Assembly: GCA_019309815.1 (NCBI GenBank)
Contig: JAFDFO010000043.1
Location: 1 to 18,843 of the forward strand
Source: Deltaproteobacteria bacterium
Lineage (GTDB): Bacteria; Desulfobacterota; Desulfobacteria; Desulfobacterales; C00003060
Length of the DNA: 18,843 bases
Direction: 5' to 3'
Position numbers and translations under genes: made by a program. The notes beneath the pieces were generated by a model. It made no database searches. It worked only from the letters and a program-made list of their open reading frames with translations, and was not told the DNA's origin. Shown in pieces: positions 15,720-18,843 of this stretch (its first letter is position 1; the number at the start of each line of letters is the position of its first letter).

Positions 15720-15761
15720 TTGTCGTGCATTCCGTCCGACCACTGCAGCCAAAAGCAATGA

Positions 15762-16589
15762 CTAGGTTGGTAACTCCTCTATAACCCCCCTGACAATGGT
15801 CTGAAGGCTGGGCGCGGTCCTCTCGGCAGCCGCAATGATGTCTTCCACCAGGGCAGGTTTGAAATCGTCTGGAATATTCATGTTCGTGATCACGGATAAC
15901 CCGAGGATCGCCATCCCGCCATGAACCCCTGCAATCACCTCGGGAATTGTAGAGAGACCTACGGCGTCGACCCCGATGGTCTTCAGGAAGCGAATCTCCG
16001 CACCTGTCTCAAGAGACGGGCCCGGGAGCCACACGTAAACGCCTTTCTGAACCCGAATGCCGTTTTCGAGAGCTGCCTTTTCGGCCAGAACCACCAAGTC
16101 TGGGTCATACACCTGAGACATATCAGGAAACCGCGGCCCCCACTCATCTATATTCGGCCCGACCAGAGGATTATTTCCGGTCAGATTGATATGATCGGTA
16201 ATGACCATGATATCGCCTACCTCGAACGCTGGGTTAATCCCGCCCGCTGCGTTAGACAATATAAGGGTCGTCACACCCATCTGCTGCATAACCCTGATTG
16301 GAAGGGTCACTTCCTGCATGCTATATCCTTCGTAGTAGTGGAAACGGCCCTGCATGACCATGACCGCCTTTCCTCCCAGTTGGCCACACAGAACACGCCC
16401 GTGGTGGGTTGGCACAGTGGAGACAGAAAAGTGAGGAATGTCCTCGTAGTCAATCGACACAACCTCCTCCATGCCGTCCACACTATCACCCAGACCAGTA
16501 CCGATCTGAAGCCCTATCACCGGGCTGACGGGTATCTTGGATTGAACAAACTCAGTCGCCTCAAGGACTTTATTTTTGAAGGCTTCCAT
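15762..16589 (-). CDS. Purine nucleoside phosphorylase / methylthioinosine phosphorylase (PNP-MTAP family)
   Basis: A 275-residue trimeric-type phosphorylase that would split a purine nucleoside with phosphate into free base and (substituted) ribose-1-phosphate. Family motifs are GTGLGD (30-35), PTHHGRVLCG (60-69), MQGRFHYYEGY (79-89), SNAAGGINPAFEVGDIM (112-128), the INLTGNNPLVGPN loop, GVYVWLPGPSLET (183-195) and GLSTIPEV. The base-recognition position reads VITN (N236), as in 6-oxopurine PNPs. True MTAPs have Asp there. The phosphate loop threonine (GTGL) is MTAP-like. This mix suits inosine or methylthioinosine made by the deaminases that follow. AAGGA precedes ATG 16589. It is the first gene of a three-gene operon. 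Confidence 0.9.
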   Translation of the reverse strand: MEAFKNKVLEATEFVQSKIPVSPVIGLQIGTGLGDSVDGMEEVVSIDYEDIPHFSVSTVPTHHGRVLCGQLGGKAVMVMQGRFHYYEGYSMQEVTLPIRVMQQMGVTTLILSNAAGGINPAFEVGDIMVITDHINLTGNNPLVGPNIDEWGPRFPDMSQVYDPDLVVLAEKAALENGIRVQKGVYVWLPGPSLETGAEIRFLKTIGVDAVGLSTIPEVIAGVHGGMAILGLSVITNMNIPDDFKPALVEDIIAAAERTAPSLQTIVRGVIEELPT

Positions 16590-16744
16590 GATAATGTTCC
16601 TTTCTCCGATGGAAAATCAGAGCGTACCTTAAAACGGATAACGAACACCAGTCAAACAGAAATTGGTTGTTTGCCCGGCCGTGGGGGAGCTAAAATCACA
16701 GCGAGAACCCCGGTATTGAGACCAAGCTTTGGGGATGAGGAGAC

Positions 16745-17233
16745 ATGGGCGAGGTATTGACCAGAACCGGTGTTGTGAGAGCAATCCAGGGTCGCATGGC
16801 GCTGGTGGTGACTATAATGGAGCCGGAGTGTGAAAGTTGCAAGGCCAAAGAGGCCTGCTCCACTCTTGGAGGTGGAGGGGCGAATGCAGAGATCCCGGCT
16901 CGCAACACCGCCGGGGCAGAGGTTGGTGACATCGTCACCATCAGCATGGCGGGTTCTTCCCTGGTAAAGGTATCGTTCCTCGTTTATATGTTGCCCATAC
17001 TCGTCCTGATTGCAGGGATCGTTCTTGGACATTTGCTATCCACGGTAATTCCCGTCAACGAGAATATTCTTGTGGGTGTCTTTGGCTTATTTGGTTTCTC
17101 GGGAACGTTCGTATGGTTGAAGAAGAAAGGAGACAGCCTCTCCAACAAACCGGGGTTTGTCCCCGAAATCACTTCAAAGCAGACCCCTACTCAGCAGTTC
17201 CCACCTACAGACCTTGCCTGCCCGGTTAAGTGA
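16745..17233 (+). CDS. SoxR-reducing / RseC-family membrane protein
   Basis: A 162-residue inner-membrane protein. An N-terminal domain carries C29, C32 and C38 (CESCKAKEAC), the cysteine cluster of the RseC/RsxC-associated family. Two membrane helices follow at about residues 77-99 and 106-126, then a polar, Pro/Gln/Thr-rich tail ending in CPVK. RseC proteins are linked to Rnf/Rsx electron transfer and SoxR reduction, but no rnf, rsx or apbE gene is in the window. AGGAG lies 3 bases before ATG 16745, a tight spacing. It is divergent from the phosphorylase operon (155-bp gap) and convergent with the Fe-S protein gene. Confidence 0.85.
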   Translation: MGEVLTRTGVVRAIQGRMALVVTIMEPECESCKAKEACSTLGGGGANAEIPARNTAGAEVGDIVTISMAGSSLVKVSFLVYMLPILVLIAGIVLGHLLSTVIPVNENILVGVFGLFGFSGTFVWLKKKGDSLSNKPGFVPEITSKQTPTQQFPPTDLACPVK

Positions 17234-17279
17234 TCCGGCACAAACCGTACGCTAAGGTGGTGTGACTAGCGATATCCGA

Positions 17280-18029
17280 TTATTTGATCTCCGGCTTACG
17301 CAGATCTGCTTTCTTTCGACCAAAGGGACATACCTTGATGCAAATGCCGCAGATAGGCGCACCAACACCGGGGATCTTCGAAAACTCCCCAGCCAGCTTT
17401 TCCGCACAACGCCCAAGATAGATCGCCTCGCTTCTGTTTTTGTAATGTTGTTCCGTGTTCACACCCTTGATGGCTCCCACCGGACAGGCGTCACGACAGA
17501 GCATACACTTTCCACAACGGTTCTTTATGGGCCGATCAATGTTCAATGGAGCGTTTGTGAGAACAGTGACGAGTCGGATCCGGGGACCATACAGAGGGTT
17601 GACCAGAAGCAGGCTTTTCCCCTGCCATCCCAAGCCGGCCATGCGGCCCACAGCCTTGTGGGAGATAGCACCATACCAATTCTTTTTATCCAAAACCTGC
17701 GACGCTGGAATGGGAAGGGCGTCAGAACCGTGACCCTGAAGGATACCGGCTGTACGAAAGGCGATTTGGTCGAGCAAGTTATTAGCGGTCTGGTACACAG
17801 ATGCGTAGAGAGGTGTCGGACGATCGATGATCTGTTCGAATACGGCTGCCGGGAGTCTCACGCCGACGGAAATCGCCCGAAAATAGGGGTCCAGCAGGTT
17901 AGGGGGAGTCAATCTTGCCTGGTTGAATGGCGTGATATCCGCCACACCAACGAGGTCCGCACCCAGGGCAATAATTTCGCCTTTTAGTTTGTTGGTGAAG
18001 TCAACGTTGGTGGGGTTTCTTCTTTTCAT
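17280..18029 (-). CDS. QueG-like double [4Fe-4S] cluster protein
   Basis: A 249-residue Fe-S protein of the epoxyqueuosine reductase/reductive dehalogenase-like group. Two cluster motifs are seen: CGKCMLCRDACP at about residues 172-183, and a later C plus CGICIKVCP near 229-237. The segment HKAVGRMAGLGWQGKSLL matches the QueG-type core. It is shorter than QueG, has no C-terminal HEAT-like region, and shows YASVYQTAN where QueG has its catalytic RDYH region. It is therefore probably not a true epoxyqueuosine reductase. An unassigned cobalamin/Fe-S reductase is possible. The ATG at 18029 has no clear ribosome site. It lies 77 bp downstream of the SPASM-like gene. Confidence 0.82.
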   Translation of the reverse strand: MKRRNPTNVDFTNKLKGEIIALGADLVGVADITPFNQARLTPPNLLDPYFRAISVGVRLPAAVFEQIIDRPTPLYASVYQTANNLLDQIAFRTAGILQGHGSDALPIPASQVLDKKNWYGAISHKAVGRMAGLGWQGKSLLLVNPLYGPRIRLVTVLTNAPLNIDRPIKNRCGKCMLCRDACPVGAIKGVNTEQHYKNRSEAIYLGRCAEKLAGEFSKIPGVGAPICGICIKVCPFGRKKADLRKPEIK

Positions 18030-18106
18030 GTGGGTTAAGCTGTTTGATTCGAATTCATCACCACATATTGTTCTCTTTTTAAGACCAATAGTGTCGCCTT
18101 ACGGAA

Positions 18107-18843
18107 TCACTTCTCAGCTTCAAGACGTTCCAGCAAGATGCCTACTTCACTTTGAAGGCCTCCTGGCAAGGGCAGTTTTGAGAATTGTCGGATCACGTGT
18201 TCTCTGCAAGCCTTGCAATCGCGCTCCTTTTCCCTCACCGCTTCAGATCGTTTGACAATCTTCTCCAGGTCCACCTCTGCATAAGCGCCCGTCAAGGCTT
18301 CGCCCCTTTTGAAGGCATCCATGCACGGATACACCAGACCATCATCCGCTGTAATGAAGAGAGAGGGCGCACAGGGAGACGCCACAGAAAGCGTCCCCGA
18401 CCGAAGGGCAACACAAGAATTCTCGAGAAGGTCCTGGGCAAAGAGGTTACGCCCGATCTCTGCAGGTGTCTTGGAGGGATCGGGACCGTAGTACACCTTC
18501 TCCGCCTTACTTCTCAGGTCTGTGTTTTGTACCAGGGAAAAGGTCCCCTCACCAAGGCAAAGGCTCAGCAGAGGGAACCTTTCTTTGAGCGCCTCGAGGA
18601 GTCCCCCTACGAAAAGCTCATCATCCTCTTCGCCGGGAACCAAAGCGGGAATCAGCATGAGTCGGGCGCCCTCTTCGTGCATGTATCCCTCCCGGTCAAA
18701 CTCAGAACTCCCCCGCCTCCAGGGATGGTAATAATACTCCTCATAGTAGCCGAGGTCACCAGTGCCTCCCTGGGGTACGGGATGGACGAAATGAAGATAG
18801 TAGCGGACAAACAAGTTCTCCCTCAGATAGGCCTTCATGCCCT
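18107..18843 (-). CDS. C-terminal part of a radical SAM/SPASM-like protein (5' end outside window)
   Basis: At least 244 residues are visible and the frame is open at the right edge. A methionine at 18838 is close to the edge and has no proper ribosome site, so the true start is probably outside. The C-terminal half has SPASM-like cysteines: CAPSLFITADDGLVYPC followed by MDAFKRGE, then CKAC after about 40 residues. SPASM domains bind extra Fe-S clusters in radical SAM enzymes that modify peptides or build cofactors. No CxxxCxxC is visible, so the radical SAM core would have to lie upstream. The assignment rests on cysteine spacing alone. Confidence 0.5.
   Translation of the reverse strand, partial: GMKAYLRENLFVRYYLHFVHPVPQGGTGDLGYYEEYYYHPWRRGSSEFDREGYMHEEGARLMLIPALVPGEEDDELFVGGLLEALKERFPLLSLCLGEGTFSLVQNTDLRSKAEKVYYGPDPSKTPAEIGRNLFAQDLLENSCVALRSGTLSVASPCAPSLFITADDGLVYPCMDAFKRGEALTGAYAEVDLEKIVKRSEAVREKERDCKACREHVIRQFSKLPLPGGLQSEVGILLERLEAEK

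Noticed and set aside
15720..15758. Upstream TTG start adding 13 residues to the second deaminase
   Set aside because: The family usually begins close to the MESVDILINNG strand. The nearest GAGGAG is about 15 bases from the TTG, too far to support it.
15921..16760. Plus-strand reading frame of 279 codons
   Set aside because: It is antisense to the phosphorylase gene over most of its length. It has no plausible ribosome site or conserved motif.

Overview
The window reads as chromosomal DNA of a free-living Desulfobacterota/deltaproteobacterial anaerobe, probably a sulfate reducer. This is inferred from gene content: an AhbB-type siroheme decarboxylase, several Fe-S and radical SAM proteins, an M23 peptidase-secA-argJ run, and a short ArgA-like N-acetylglutamate synthase. 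No phage, transposase, CRISPR array, tRNA or rRNA was recognised.

Left part (1-7250, all minus strand). In transcription order: a small two-helix membrane protein, an ArgA-like GNAT acetyltransferase, PmbA, a membrane-anchored LytM/M23 peptidase, SecA, and ArgJ. ArgJ runs off the window just after its self-cleavage threonine. Two copies of a roughly 140-bp structured inverted repeat lie in this part. One starts directly after the stop codon of the M23 gene and the other directly after the stop codon of secA.

Middle (7251-12480). A single-domain response regulator with a good sigma70-type promoter and an Smr-domain protein are on the minus strand. A plus-strand group follows: a zinc-ribbon miniprotein, a nitroreductase-fold protein and a Pat-like GNAT. 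Next, on the minus strand, AhbB is followed by a radical SAM protein with a B12-binding-like N-terminus.

Right part (12600-18843). A LOG-like TIGR00725 protein (plus) converges on a three-gene minus-strand operon, sharing a CTAG that supplies both stop codons. The operon is a purine nucleoside/methylthioinosine phosphorylase followed by two paralogous MtaD-type amidohydrolases. Together these could deaminate and then phosphorolyse adenosine-like by-products (5'-methylthioadenosine, S-adenosylhomocysteine, 5'-deoxyadenosine). Both deaminases are abnormal. One carries a perfect 36-bp in-frame tandem duplication of its HVAET metal-ligand strand. The other has replaced the conserved HNPxSN motif with a two-residue-shorter segment. 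An RseC-like redox membrane protein, a QueG-like double [4Fe-4S] protein and the C-terminal part of a SPASM-like protein complete the window.

The best leads are the structured repeat pair and the two altered deaminases. No complete new defence or mobile system was seen.
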